Assembly (NCBI GenBank): GCA_034005165.1
Contig: JAVEVE010000011.1
Coordinates: 1-21,289 of the forward strand
DNA: 21,289 bases
Source of the DNA: UBA1573 sp034005165
Lineage (GTDB): Bacteria > Pseudomonadota > Alphaproteobacteria > Micavibrionales > Micavibrionaceae
Direction of reading: 5' to 3'
Positions 1 to 8,035 of this stretch are shown here, piece by piece. The translations under genes were made by a program, and so were the position numbers. The notes under the pieces are model-generated. The model did not search any database and was not told where the DNA came from. It worked only from the letters and a program-made list of their open reading frames with translations. Each line of letters begins with the position of its first letter. Positions within the stretch are counted from its first letter, which is position 1.

Positions 1-250
1 CCAATGGTTCTACGTACCCGTCCGCGTCACAGTCCCCACTCGAAGCCGTATTCGTGGCGGCCATAACTGCAACTTGAGCTCCGATCGACATTTGTGTTTC
101 GGCTGTGTTGATCCGCGTAACCTTAACTGATGTCGCCAAAGGACCTTTCATAAAGGTCATCACTCCCGCACCCAATATCCCCACAAGGGCTACTGCTCCA
201 AATAGTGCAAAAAATATGTTTCCTTTTTGGCTTGAGGTTTTGTTTTTCAT
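1..250 (-). CDS. Unnamed membrane-anchored protein, prepilin-like N-terminus (partial)
   Basis: This is the first ~83 codons of a minus-strand gene that continues beyond the left edge. The ATG (complement 248-250) is preceded at good spacing by a GAGGG ribosome-binding site. The N-terminus is a short polar, basic stretch (MKNKTSSQKGN) followed by one hydrophobic segment of about 18 residues (roughly residues 12-30), then a polar extracytoplasmic-looking region. The basic head ending in Gly before a hydrophobic helix resembles a type IV prepilin leader, but the usual Glu five residues after the cleavage site is absent. It could equally be a single-pass anchored protein. The visible part ends near an acidic GDCDADG stretch, which might bind a metal. 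I do not recognise the family well enough to name it. It is divergent from infA. Confidence 0.6.
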   Translation of the reverse strand, partial: MKNKTSSQKGNIFFALFGAVALVGILGAGVMTFMKGPLATSVKVTRINTAETQMSIGAQVAVMAATNTASSGDCDADGYVEPL

Positions 251-555
251 TTACGGACCCTCTAAAACTCCACTTAAAGTGCAATCGCAACAAAAGTATA
301 TATGAATAATACTGAGAAATTACTAAGAATTTAGATTTTTTTAGTCTTTAAAGTTTACTAGAAAAATGTAGGCAATTGCCATTACCCCCCGTTATTCTAT
401 GAGAGTTTCCCCCAAAAAAAACCAATTATCATGAGATTATGACCTAGTCTTGACCCAATATTTTCCTGGAATTAACCACCCGTTGCATTTTTCTTGAAAA
501 CGCTATAAAAAGAGGCCGATTTAACGAAAAACTCATTGGAGTCCCGTACTGAAAT
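251..555. promoter_or_regulatory. Divergent intergenic region upstream of infA
   Basis: This 305-base AT-rich region separates the left minus-strand gene from infA and holds no convincing ORF. It must contain both promoters. On the plus strand a possible sigma-70 pair is TTGCAT at 483-488 and TATAAA at 504-509, but the 15-base spacer is short. TTGACC near 450 is another -35 candidate. On the minus strand TATACT, about 45 bases before the left gene, could be a -10 box. A perfect 10-base palindrome GGCAATTGCC lies at 371-380 and could be an operator. Two C-rich runs sit near 384-413. These are sequence observations only. Confidence 0.35.
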
Positions 556-774
556 ATGTCAAAAGAAGATCTTATTGAATTTAAAGGCATTGTTAGCGAA
601 GTTCTGCCGAATGCCATGTTTCGGGTAAAACTCGAAAACGACCACGAAATCCTTGCCCACACTGCCGGAAAGATGCGTAAGAACCGTATTCGCGTTTTAC
701 AAGGCGATAAAGTTGTTGTCGAGATGACACCTTATGACCTAACCAAAGGTCGTATTATTTTCCGTGAAAAATAG
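556..774 (+). CDS. infA: Translation initiation factor IF-1
   Basis: The 72-residue product has the exact usual length of bacterial IF-1 and its conserved core: MSKEDLIEFKG at the start, then NAMFRVKLEN, ILAHTAGKMRKNRIRVL and a basic end. It is a single S1/OB-fold protein that binds the 30S A site and works with IF-2 and IF-3 to select the initiator tRNA. The start is fixed by the conserved N-terminus; only a weak GGAG lies upstream, about 14 bases away. Its last 11 bases overlap the start of maf, and rng follows with another overlap. infA-maf-rng is a familiar alphaproteobacterial order, so the three are probably one operon. Confidence 0.97.
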   Translation: MSKEDLIEFKGIVSEVLPNAMFRVKLENDHEILAHTAGKMRKNRIRVLQGDKVVVEMTPYDLTKGRIIFREK

Positions 775-1357
775 CAGATATAATAAACTTGTTCTTGCGT
801 CTGCCTCCCCTCGGCGGGTTGAGCTGCTTGGGCAAGTTGGCATTATTCCCGATCAAATTATCCCTGCAAATATTGACGAGACACCATTGCCGCGCGAGAA
901 AGCATCAGACTTGGCCTTGCGTCTGGCTATTCAAAAGGCCAAAGCTCTCCCCCATTCTTCACAAGATACCGTTATACTTGCGGCAGATTCTGTTGTTGCT
1001 TTAGGGCGTCGAGAAATTCCCAAGGCAGAAAATATCGAGACCGCACATTTCTGCCTGAATGCTCTTTCGGGTAGAAAACATGTTGTCTATGGCGGCATCG
1101 CATTGCGCTTGCCTGATGATAAAATCATATCTCGCCTTGTTGCGACTTCTGTCAAATTCAAAGTTTTGACCCGAGATGAAATACAAGCCTACCTTGATTC
1201 AGGTGAATGGAACGGCAAAGCGGGCGGCTACGGAATTCAAGGAATGGCGGCAAGATTTGTTAAAAACATTAACGGGTCATATTCCAATATCGTTGGATTA
1301 TCTTTATATGATACAATGAATATGCTGGAAGGGGTCGGTTTTGGACATCATCATTGA
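764..1357 (+). CDS. maf: Maf-family nucleotide pyrophosphatase
   Basis: Maf proteins hydrolyse non-canonical or modified nucleoside triphosphates to monophosphates, and some have been linked to septum formation. The 197-residue protein shows the family signature SASPRR at residues 13-18, NIDET at 37-41, the catalytic-Asp region AADS at 73-76 (many homologues have AADT), GKAGGYGIQG at 151-160 and a late GSYSNIVG. The start is a GTG inside the last codons of infA, an 11-base overlap. No better start exists before the conserved LVLASASPRR. The 3' end overlaps rng by 17 bases. Which Maf subfamily (dTTP/UTP or m7GTP type) it belongs to cannot be decided here. Confidence 0.92.
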   Translation: MKNSRYNKLVLASASPRRVELLGQVGIIPDQIIPANIDETPLPREKASDLALRLAIQKAKALPHSSQDTVILAADSVVALGRREIPKAENIETAHFCLNALSGRKHVVYGGIALRLPDDKIISRLVATSVKFKVLTRDEIQAYLDSGEWNGKAGGYGIQGMAARFVKNINGSYSNIVGLSLYDTMNMLEGVGFGHHH

Positions 1358-2573
1358 AGAGCAGGATGGCTGCCTGTGGGTTGCCGCAACCGAACGCAGC
1401 AGAATTGAAGGTCTCGAGGTTGACCCACCTCATGAGCTGGTGCGGTGGGGTTCTATTTTCTGGGCGCGCGTGGATCGCATTGATGCCAAACTGGACGCAG
1501 CTTTTCTGGACCTTGATGGTGAGGTCACAGCTATCCTTTATAATAAAGATATACGTTTTAAAGATAATGACGGAAATTTGCTCAAGGGCGGGCAGTCCCC
1601 TATCGGACAACTCCTGAAATCCGGACAGTTTGTTCTGGTCCAGGCAAAACAGGGGTATCTAGAACCCGAATACGAAGATGAGTCCGCTTATGAAGACAAA
1701 TGCCCACGCATGAGCATGGATGTTTCCATCCAAGGACGATATCTCATCTATACGCCGCTTGATGACAGCAACCGCATTTCATCCCGCATTCGTGATAAAA
1801 ATCTCAGAAAACAACTTGGCGATATGCTGACAACTATGGAAGATGTCCATGGTTGTATCCTGCGCGCATCTGCCGCCAATACACAAGGCGATGTGCTGAT
1901 GCGGGAAGCACGTATCCTGAAAGCTATCTGGGAAGGGTTGAGTGAATTTGCAACAGGAGAAGACTCTATTCTTATTATGGAGGGCCCAGATGCTTTGCAG
2001 CGCTCTCTTAGTGACAATTCACTTAAACCGATCCGCCGCATCGAAGTCGTAACCATGGACCATTATGCAACAGCAGAAGATTGGTGCGAACTCTTTGCCC
2101 CCGATCTTGTTACCAAGATCAAACCTATAGAAATTAAAAACGCCACCAAGGATCTGGCGTTGCTGGATCACTACGATTTAATCCGCCCGATTGAAGAACT
2201 GTTCCAGCCCTATGTCATTTTGCGCAACGGATCTAATATTATCCTGCAAGGAACCGCAGCCCTGACTGCTATTGATGTGAACCGCGGAGCTAATAAGGAC
2301 TCAAATCTAACGGTCAATCTGGAAGCTGCAACGGAAACTATCCGTCAAATCCGTATACGTAACCTTGGCGGGATCATTATGATTGATTTCTTGCGCCTTA
2401 AAACAGAAAAAGAGCGGCAACAACTCCTGAGCCATATTGAAACACTGGTTGATGATGATCCGTGCACAGTTCAAATTCACGGATTCACAGCAATGGGCCT
2501 GTTAGAAGTTTCCCGTCAACGCCGTACACCGACCTTGTTCGAACGCGTTGGCTATATGTTTGAAGAAGTTTAA
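1341..2573 (+). CDS. rng: Ribonuclease E/G family endoribonuclease, short form
   Basis: This is a 410-residue RNase E/G catalytic core, which cleaves single-stranded AU-rich RNA in rRNA maturation and mRNA decay. Residues ~38-130 form the S1-like RNA-binding part. The two metal-binding aspartates are D312 in AIDVNRG and D349 in IMIDFLRL. The start is a TTG with an AAGGGG ribosome-binding site just upstream, inside the maf reading frame. The protein ends soon after EVSRQRRTPTLFER and lacks the CPxC zinc-link motif that helps E. coli RNase E/G form tetramers. It also lacks the long degradosome scaffold of RNase E. The yacG gene often found after it is not here; instead the stop codon overlaps the convergent glpK stop. 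Confidence 0.9.
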   Translation: MDIIIEEQDGCLWVAATERSRIEGLEVDPPHELVRWGSIFWARVDRIDAKLDAAFLDLDGEVTAILYNKDIRFKDNDGNLLKGGQSPIGQLLKSGQFVLVQAKQGYLEPEYEDESAYEDKCPRMSMDVSIQGRYLIYTPLDDSNRISSRIRDKNLRKQLGDMLTTMEDVHGCILRASAANTQGDVLMREARILKAIWEGLSEFATGEDSILIMEGPDALQRSLSDNSLKPIRRIEVVTMDHYATAEDWCELFAPDLVTKIKPIEIKNATKDLALLDHYDLIRPIEELFQPYVILRNGSNIILQGTAALTAIDVNRGANKDSNLTVNLEAATETIRQIRIRNLGGIIMIDFLRLKTEKERQQLLSHIETLVDDDPCTVQIHGFTAMGLLEVSRQRRTPTLFERVGYMFEEV

Positions 2574-4039
2574 CCTATCTTCCCTATTGCATTCTTCCAT
2601 CCTGCGTATCTTGACGAGACGTCTTGATGGTCCATTTCGGGATCGAAGTGATTGGCACACACCCAATTCTTTCTGATGTCTTCTGTAGATGTGAACACGC
2701 CAGATCCTAATGCAGCCAGATATGCGGCTCCGAGTGCTGTTGTTTCGCGGCAGGTTGGAATATCAACTGGTGTCTCCAGAATATCCGATAGGAATTGGAC
2801 CATAAAGTGATTGGCAACCAGCCCCCCATCTACACGCAATACGCTTGGCTCTAAACCTGTATCCTTTTCAAATGCCGACATTAAGTCTCTGGTTTGATAG
2901 GCTTGGGCCTCAAGGGCGGCGCGCGTGATATGTGCACGGGTTGTATCGCGCGTCAGACCGAGGATTGCACCACGGGCATCGGGATTCCAGTATGGAGCAC
3001 CTAACCCTGTAAAGGCAGGAATAAAATAGACACCGTGTGTTCCTTCAACAGAATTTGCCAAGGCCTCACTTTCACTTACGTTCGAGAAAAACCCCATATT
3101 ATCGCGCAAGAACTGAATGGCCGCACCAGCAATAAAAATTGACCCTTCCAAAACATAGGTGGTTTCTCCCTTGAAGCGATACCCGATACTCGTCAAAAGC
3201 TTGTTTTCCGATTTCTTATAATCGCACCCGATATTCATTAGTGCAAAACATCCTGTTCCATATGTCGACTTGACCATACCTTTTTCAAAACAGGCCTGAC
3301 CAATAAGAGCCGCCTGCTGATCACCTGCGACACCAAGAATTTGATATTGTTTTGCAAATAAAGTTTCAGTGGTTGTTCCGAATTCCGCAACATTATCCAG
3401 AACATCCGGGAGAATAGACTTCGGGATACCGAACAAGTCTAATAATTCCGGATCCCATTCGCCGGTTCTTATATTGAACAGCATAGTTCGACTAGCATTT
3501 GTTGCATCTGTGACGTGGCGTACGCCATTTGTCAGCTTCCAGATCAGAAAACAATCTACCGTGCCGAATGCCAAATGCCCTTCTTCGGCCAAAGTTTTTA
3601 CGCCTTCCACATGATCAAGGATCCATTTTATTTTTGTGGCCGAAAAATATGGATCAAGCAAAAGCCCAGTTTTGTCTGTGACCATTCTCTCATGGCCCCT
3701 GAACTTTAGCTCTGCGCAATATTCTGCGGTACGGCGATCTTGCCAGACAATAGCATTGTAGACAGGTTCGCCATTCCGTTTATCCCAAAGAATTGTTGTC
3801 TCGCGCTGATTGGTAATTCCAAATGCCGTACAGTCAGGATGCTTCTTTAGAACATTCTTGATGCAGGCATATGTGTCTTGCCAAATCTCTTCTGAATTTT
3901 GCTCAACCCATCCGTTTTGCGGATAATATAGACGAAGTTCCTTTTGCGATGTCTCAAGCATTTCTCCTTTATCATTGAAGACAATCGCTCTGGATGACGT
4001 TGTGCCTTGATCTATAGCAAGAAATTTATTCTGTGACAT
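2570..4039 (-). CDS. glpK: Glycerol kinase
   Basis: GlpK phosphorylates glycerol to sn-glycerol 3-phosphate with ATP in the cytoplasm. The 489-residue length is normal for this FGGY-family kinase. Visible signatures are the ATP phosphate-binding DQGTTSSRAIVF at residues 10-21, NQRETT, the substrate region GWVEQNSEEIW, GVAGDQQAALIGQ and the C-terminal GGLVANHFMVQFLSD. The start overlaps the end of glpD by 14 bases, so the two are translationally linked and consecutive in glycerol use. No glycerol facilitator (glpF) or GlpR-type repressor is nearby. The 3' end overlaps the convergent rng stop by 4 bases, with no hairpin terminator between them. Confidence 0.97.
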   Translation of the reverse strand: MSQNKFLAIDQGTTSSRAIVFNDKGEMLETSQKELRLYYPQNGWVEQNSEEIWQDTYACIKNVLKKHPDCTAFGITNQRETTILWDKRNGEPVYNAIVWQDRRTAEYCAELKFRGHERMVTDKTGLLLDPYFSATKIKWILDHVEGVKTLAEEGHLAFGTVDCFLIWKLTNGVRHVTDATNASRTMLFNIRTGEWDPELLDLFGIPKSILPDVLDNVAEFGTTTETLFAKQYQILGVAGDQQAALIGQACFEKGMVKSTYGTGCFALMNIGCDYKKSENKLLTSIGYRFKGETTYVLEGSIFIAGAAIQFLRDNMGFFSNVSESEALANSVEGTHGVYFIPAFTGLGAPYWNPDARGAILGLTRDTTRAHITRAALEAQAYQTRDLMSAFEKDTGLEPSVLRVDGGLVANHFMVQFLSDILETPVDIPTCRETTALGAAYLAALGSGVFTSTEDIRKNWVCANHFDPEMDHQDVSSRYAGWKNAIGKIG

Positions 4040-5423
4040 GTGTATCTTCCTTTTCTAGCAGGGACAGGGCCATTTCTCTGACCCTTTCTAGCCTATCTTT
4101 CGAGAGATGCACTCCCCATTTTGTTCTGCGCCAAATAATATCATCAATGTCTTTTGCCCATTCTTCATGAATAAAATACTCAATATCCCCCTTGTCGGGA
4201 CTAACAGTTTGAAGATTAACCGGGCAATCGGGGAGAGTTTTCTGAGATGTCCATTTGCCTTTCATCTGAGGAAAGTCTTTTTCAAGAAGCTCCAAGGCTT
4301 CTTCTGCCAATGTCCGATAAGTTGTTATTTTCCCTCCGAATATACTTAAAAGAAGAGCGCCGTCATGTTTGCGATCCTGGTAGAATCTATAATCGCGTGA
4401 AATTGTACGCACATCTGTTTCATGATCTTCAAATAGAGGCCTCACACCGGAAAATGACCAGACAATGTCCTGAGGGCTAGTTTGTTTTTCAAAATAGTCA
4501 TTCAGCGCTTTACAAAGATATGATTTTTCGGATTGTGTTGCTGTGGCCTCCACAGGATCTCCATTAAAATCCGTTTCTGTTGTACCGCACATTGTGTATT
4601 TCCCGTACGGAAACACAAAAATGACGCGCTTATCCGTCATCTGCAAAAGATAGGAGTGATCCCCATCATACAGCTTTGGAACAACAATGTGAGACCCTTG
4701 AACCAAACGCAATGTCGGCGTGTCATTCATCAGGTGATTGGTGGTTTTTAAAAACTCGTGGACATAAGGGCCTGTTGCGTTGATAACAACTTTGGCAAAT
4801 ACATTGTCATCACGATTTGTTTTCATATCCTTTAAGGATATATCCCACCCCCGCCCGTTACGAGTTAGGTTCGTACATCTAGTATAGTTTTTAACAGTTG
4901 CGCCATTTAACTCTGCTGATTTCAGATTCAGGATGACCAGACGTGCGTCATCGACCCAACAATCGGAATAGGTAAAACCGCGGCAAATCCCCTTTTTCAA
5001 GGGTTGTCCGTATTTATGATATTTCAGATTTATTAAGGATGATGATCGTAATTGTTTTCTTGGCCAAAGATGATCGTAGATAAAAAGGCCGATGCGAACC
5101 ATCCATACGGGGCGCACAGCATTCTGGTGCGGTATACAAAATTCCATCGGCTGGACAATCTGAGGAGCTATTGCAAGTATAACCTCACGCTCAGCAAGAG
5201 ATTTCCTGACCAACCCAAAATCATAGAATTCTAGATACCGCAAACCTCCATGGATCATTTTTGAACTGGCAGATGATGTGCAGCTTGCAAAGTCTCCTTG
5301 ATCAACCAGCAACACTTTTAAACCGCGACCGGCGGCATCCCGCGCTATTCCGGCTCCGTTTATTCCACCACCAACAATACATATGTCATATTGCGACTCA
5401 ACCATATGCAAATGGTAGATCAA
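4026..5423 (-). CDS. glpD: FAD-dependent glycerol-3-phosphate dehydrogenase
   Basis: GlpD oxidises glycerol 3-phosphate to dihydroxyacetone phosphate and passes electrons to membrane quinones. The FAD-binding Rossmann motif is GGGINGAGIARDAAGRG at about residues 18-34, followed by the family hallmark SSASSKMIHGGLRYLE. Further conserved pieces are the TYSDCWVDDARLV region, a late FPYG..TMCGTTETD and SIFGGKITTYR. At ~465 residues it is somewhat shorter than E. coli GlpD (501). The start is uncertain: a TTG at 5423 with a weak GGA upstream, or the ATG six codons later at 5405, which lacks an obvious ribosome-binding site. It begins 21 bases after the response regulator stop, suggesting shared transcription. 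Confidence 0.95.
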   Translation of the reverse strand: MIYHLHMVESQYDICIVGGGINGAGIARDAAGRGLKVLLVDQGDFASCTSSASSKMIHGGLRYLEFYDFGLVRKSLAEREVILAIAPQIVQPMEFCIPHQNAVRPVWMVRIGLFIYDHLWPRKQLRSSSLINLKYHKYGQPLKKGICRGFTYSDCWVDDARLVILNLKSAELNGATVKNYTRCTNLTRNGRGWDISLKDMKTNRDDNVFAKVVINATGPYVHEFLKTTNHLMNDTPTLRLVQGSHIVVPKLYDGDHSYLLQMTDKRVIFVFPYGKYTMCGTTETDFNGDPVEATATQSEKSYLCKALNDYFEKQTSPQDIVWSFSGVRPLFEDHETDVRTISRDYRFYQDRKHDGALLLSIFGGKITTYRTLAEEALELLEKDFPQMKGKWTSQKTLPDCPVNLQTVSPDKGDIEYFIHEEWAKDIDDIIWRRTKWGVHLSKDRLERVREMALSLLEKEDTHVTE

Positions 5424-5444
5424 GCGTTCCAGCTATGCAACGCG

Positions 5445-5861
5445 TTATGCAACCCGTTTGGCGTCCATTTTTGATTTAATTACCCGCAACTTGATCTCCA
5501 GATGTGCAGGAGAGAACGGTTTCCGGATGTAGGCCGTTACGCCGCTGGACTTAGCCATCGAAACAGACTCTACATCACTCCGTCCCGTAATCATCAGAAA
5601 CGGCACCTCCGGATAAACAGAGCGCATTTGCTTTAATAAATCTATTCCAGACATTTTCGGCATATTCCAGTCACAAATAACAATATCAATCATATCCATA
5701 GCGTTATCCGTAAAGACCATTGCCTCTTTTCCATCCGCCGCCTCGAAAATTTGGGTAATTCCCAACTCTGTCAGCATGTTACGAATCATGGCTCGTACCT
5801 CCAGTTGATCGTCTACAACCAGAATTTTCAGATCTTTTATAGATTGTATATTCTTAGACAT
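5445..5861 (-). CDS. CheY-like single-domain response regulator
   Basis: The 138 residues make up one receiver domain and little else. Visible are the acidic pair D17-D18 (LVVDDQ), phospho-acceptor D64 in VICDWNMP, the switch Thr at T92 (MITGRS) and the conserved K114 in IRKPF. There is no DNA-binding output domain, so it probably acts by protein contact, as CheY does, or as an intermediate in a phosphorelay. A very strong ribosome-binding site (GGGGAGG) stands a few bases before the ATG. It lies 33 bases after the hybrid kinase gene, its likely partner, and 21 bases before glpD. Which output it controls is not visible. Confidence 0.93.
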   Translation of the reverse strand: MSKNIQSIKDLKILVVDDQLEVRAMIRNMLTELGITQIFEAADGKEAMVFTDNAMDMIDIVICDWNMPKMSGIDLLKQMRSVYPEVPFLMITGRSDVESVSMAKSSGVTAYIRKPFSPAHLEIKLRVIKSKMDAKRVA

Positions 5862-5894
5862 TCGGTCCTCCCCTAAAATATGTCTGATTACGGT

Positions 5895-7931
5895 CTACTT
5901 TTCCCATACAACTCCCGCAGCCGCCTGTATCGGATTACCCAGTGCCGTTTGCTCCATGATTTTTTTCAAATTTTCCTGCATGATCGGTTTAGCAAGAAAA
6001 ACGACATCATCGGGCAAATCTATTTCGGATATTTCTCCCCTGACAGGGTACCCGCTCATAAAAACGATATGCGTATCAGGACGAACTTCTTTGAATAGCT
6101 CCGCCAGCTCTAACCCACCCAGTTGAGGCATGACCATATCGGTCAACAGAAAATCTATTTCCCCGTCATATTCGTCCTGCAATTCCAAGGCTTCATTTCC
6201 ATTGGCAGCTTTCATAACCTTCATACCAAACCCTTCTAGGGTGGCTTGCATCAATTCGAGCAGTTCTGGTTCATCTTCAGCAACGATAACGGTTTTTCCC
6301 AACAATTGAGCTGTGGCATCTTCCCGATTCTCTTTTGAATTTATTTCCGGCGCAGCATCACTTTCAGGGAACCATATCGAAAAACTTGTTCCTTTGCCGA
6401 TTTCCGAGTCCACATTCATGTCGGCATTAATTTGTTGGACCAATCCGTAAACCATCGATAGCCCTAGCCCCGTTCCTTTACCTTGCTCTTTTGTTGTAAA
6501 AAACGGATCAAACATTCTCTCCATGATGTCACGGGACATGCCTGTCCCGGTATCCGATATTCTAAGCAATGATCCATTTCCTCGATCTTCACGATTTAAT
6601 GTCTCCAGGCTGATTGTAATGCTTCCGCCATCAGGCATGGCGTCACGTGCATTGATACTCAGGTTCATAACAATCTGGGAGATAATGTCCGTTGTCGCTC
6701 TTATAAAATGGGAATTTTGGTCACATTTGATTTCCAGAGACACATTGACTCCCAACAGGGGCATTAGGAGTGTTTTTATTTCCTGTATATGGTCAGACAG
6801 ATTGATTGTCCTTGTTTCCCCAACGCGGTGTTTCCCGAATGTCAACAATTGACGCGTTAACCCACTTCCGCGCTGCGTTGCCTGCAATATTTTAGTCAAA
6901 TGGCTCTCGATAGATTCCCCTCGTCTGGCTGCCGTTTGAGCCATACAACCATATCCTTCGATAATCGCCAAAATGTTGTTGAAATCATGGGCAACACCGC
7001 CGGCCAATTGACCGATAGCTTCCAGTTTTTGTGTTTGTCGCAATCTGTCTTCCTGGAGCTTGGCTTGTGTCTGGTTTGCCAAAAATCCGATCAACAAATT
7101 TCCCTCTTGCCCAGATTTATAAAAATACAGCTCTAGCCATTTATCTTCATTCTCTTTGGGTATATGGTGCCAAACACTACATTTGTGAATCTTCCCATTT
7201 ATGACCTGCTGAAGATTGTTCCACTCCGCATCGAATGCCCTCCTCATGAATACTTCACCTGACCCACCAATATAATCATCGATCTTTATATCCAGAAGAT
7301 TTGCGACGGCCTGATTGGCAAAGATTAATCTCTTTTCTTCTGTGTCATTCTCCAGAATAAAGATACCTTTTCGAGATGTCTGTATGGCCTCAGTCAGAAT
7401 ACGATTTTCTCTGTTTAGTTTAAACAAATGGTCCGATCTGTATTTTATGGTGGAGATATCGGTCAGCTCGACGATGATTCCCTTTGATGACTGGGGGATA
7501 ACTCGTACGATATAAAATGCACCATCTTTCGGAGATATAATTTCATGAAAGACTGCCATACGCGGATTTGTGCTCTCAAGCAAAAGACCCGCCTGTTCTT
7601 GTGCATCCAGAGAATTGTCAAAGATGTAGGAGACCAGCTCCCGATAATTTTTTATTTTTTCCTGCGATTGCCTTTGGCACATTCCGATTATTTTGCAGTC
7701 TCTGCACTCCTGCGTCCTATCTTCCTTTTTTCCGGCCAATTGAGGGATCAACTCACATGCCCGACAATTTGCCGTGAGTAGATCGCCGTTACGGTCAAAG
7801 TAAATCAAGGCCAGCTCAAGAGAGTTCAACGCCTCTTCCAATATGTCCTGTCTTCGAGGTAAAATTCCTTTGATAAAGGACTTTAACTCTACCCAGATTT
7901 CAGAATCCTGTTTTTTTCTTAGCTTTAGCAT
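5895..7931 (-). CDS. Hybrid sensor histidine kinase with PAS domains and a Cys-rich sensor region
   Basis: This 678-residue protein has no clear membrane segment, so it is probably a cytoplasmic sensor. Residues ~30-165 look like a first PAS-like domain carrying a cysteine cluster (C56, C59, C76, C79, C85); ~175-290 is a second PAS domain. The HisKA domain has phospho-acceptor H315 in AGGVAHDFNNILA. The HATPase domain shows the N-box around N423-N427, DTGTG at 460-464 and GKGTGLGLS near 484. A C-terminal receiver domain has acidic residues near 552-554, phospho-acceptor D598 (LLTDMVMP) and K648. The VAHDFNNIL type of H-box is common in alphaproteobacterial hybrid kinases. The next gene is a CheY-like regulator. 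The cysteines suggest a metal or redox cofactor, which is inference. Confidence 0.92.
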   Translation of the reverse strand: MLKLRKKQDSEIWVELKSFIKGILPRRQDILEEALNSLELALIYFDRNGDLLTANCRACELIPQLAGKKEDRTQECRDCKIIGMCQRQSQEKIKNYRELVSYIFDNSLDAQEQAGLLLESTNPRMAVFHEIISPKDGAFYIVRVIPQSSKGIIVELTDISTIKYRSDHLFKLNRENRILTEAIQTSRKGIFILENDTEEKRLIFANQAVANLLDIKIDDYIGGSGEVFMRRAFDAEWNNLQQVINGKIHKCSVWHHIPKENEDKWLELYFYKSGQEGNLLIGFLANQTQAKLQEDRLRQTQKLEAIGQLAGGVAHDFNNILAIIEGYGCMAQTAARRGESIESHLTKILQATQRGSGLTRQLLTFGKHRVGETRTINLSDHIQEIKTLLMPLLGVNVSLEIKCDQNSHFIRATTDIISQIVMNLSINARDAMPDGGSITISLETLNREDRGNGSLLRISDTGTGMSRDIMERMFDPFFTTKEQGKGTGLGLSMVYGLVQQINADMNVDSEIGKGTSFSIWFPESDAAPEINSKENREDATAQLLGKTVIVAEDEPELLELMQATLEGFGMKVMKAANGNEALELQDEYDGEIDFLLTDMVMPQLGGLELAELFKEVRPDTHIVFMSGYPVRGEISEIDLPDDVVFLAKPIMQENLKKIMEQTALGNPIQAAAGVVWEK

Positions 7932-8035
7932 ACAAATACATCCTATAATTGCAATATTATCCTGAAATTCCTAATAGATCACTTTGACATACACTCGTAT
8001 TTCCTTCAGATTGAAGCGATCAAAAAAAAAATGCC
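7932..8035. promoter_or_regulatory. Divergent promoter region, sensor kinase / yjbH-like gene
   Basis: This 104-base AT-rich gap separates two divergent genes. On the plus strand a good -35 box TTGACA lies at 7984-7989; 17 bases later CAGATT (8007-8012) is only a weak -10. A run of ten A residues lies just before the yjbH-like start. The minus strand has AT-rich candidates for the kinase promoter but nothing decisive. Shared control of the kinase and the yjbH-like gene is possible but unproven. Confidence 0.3.

Noticed and set aside
1269..1610. 113-codon minus-strand ORF
   Set aside because: It runs against maf and rng, has no ribosome-binding site and no recognisable motif.
5435..5453. ATGCAAC direct repeat around an AACGCGTT palindrome after the response regulator
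   Set aside because: Only 7-base repeats, partly inside coding sequence and without a T run; too weak to call an operator or terminator.
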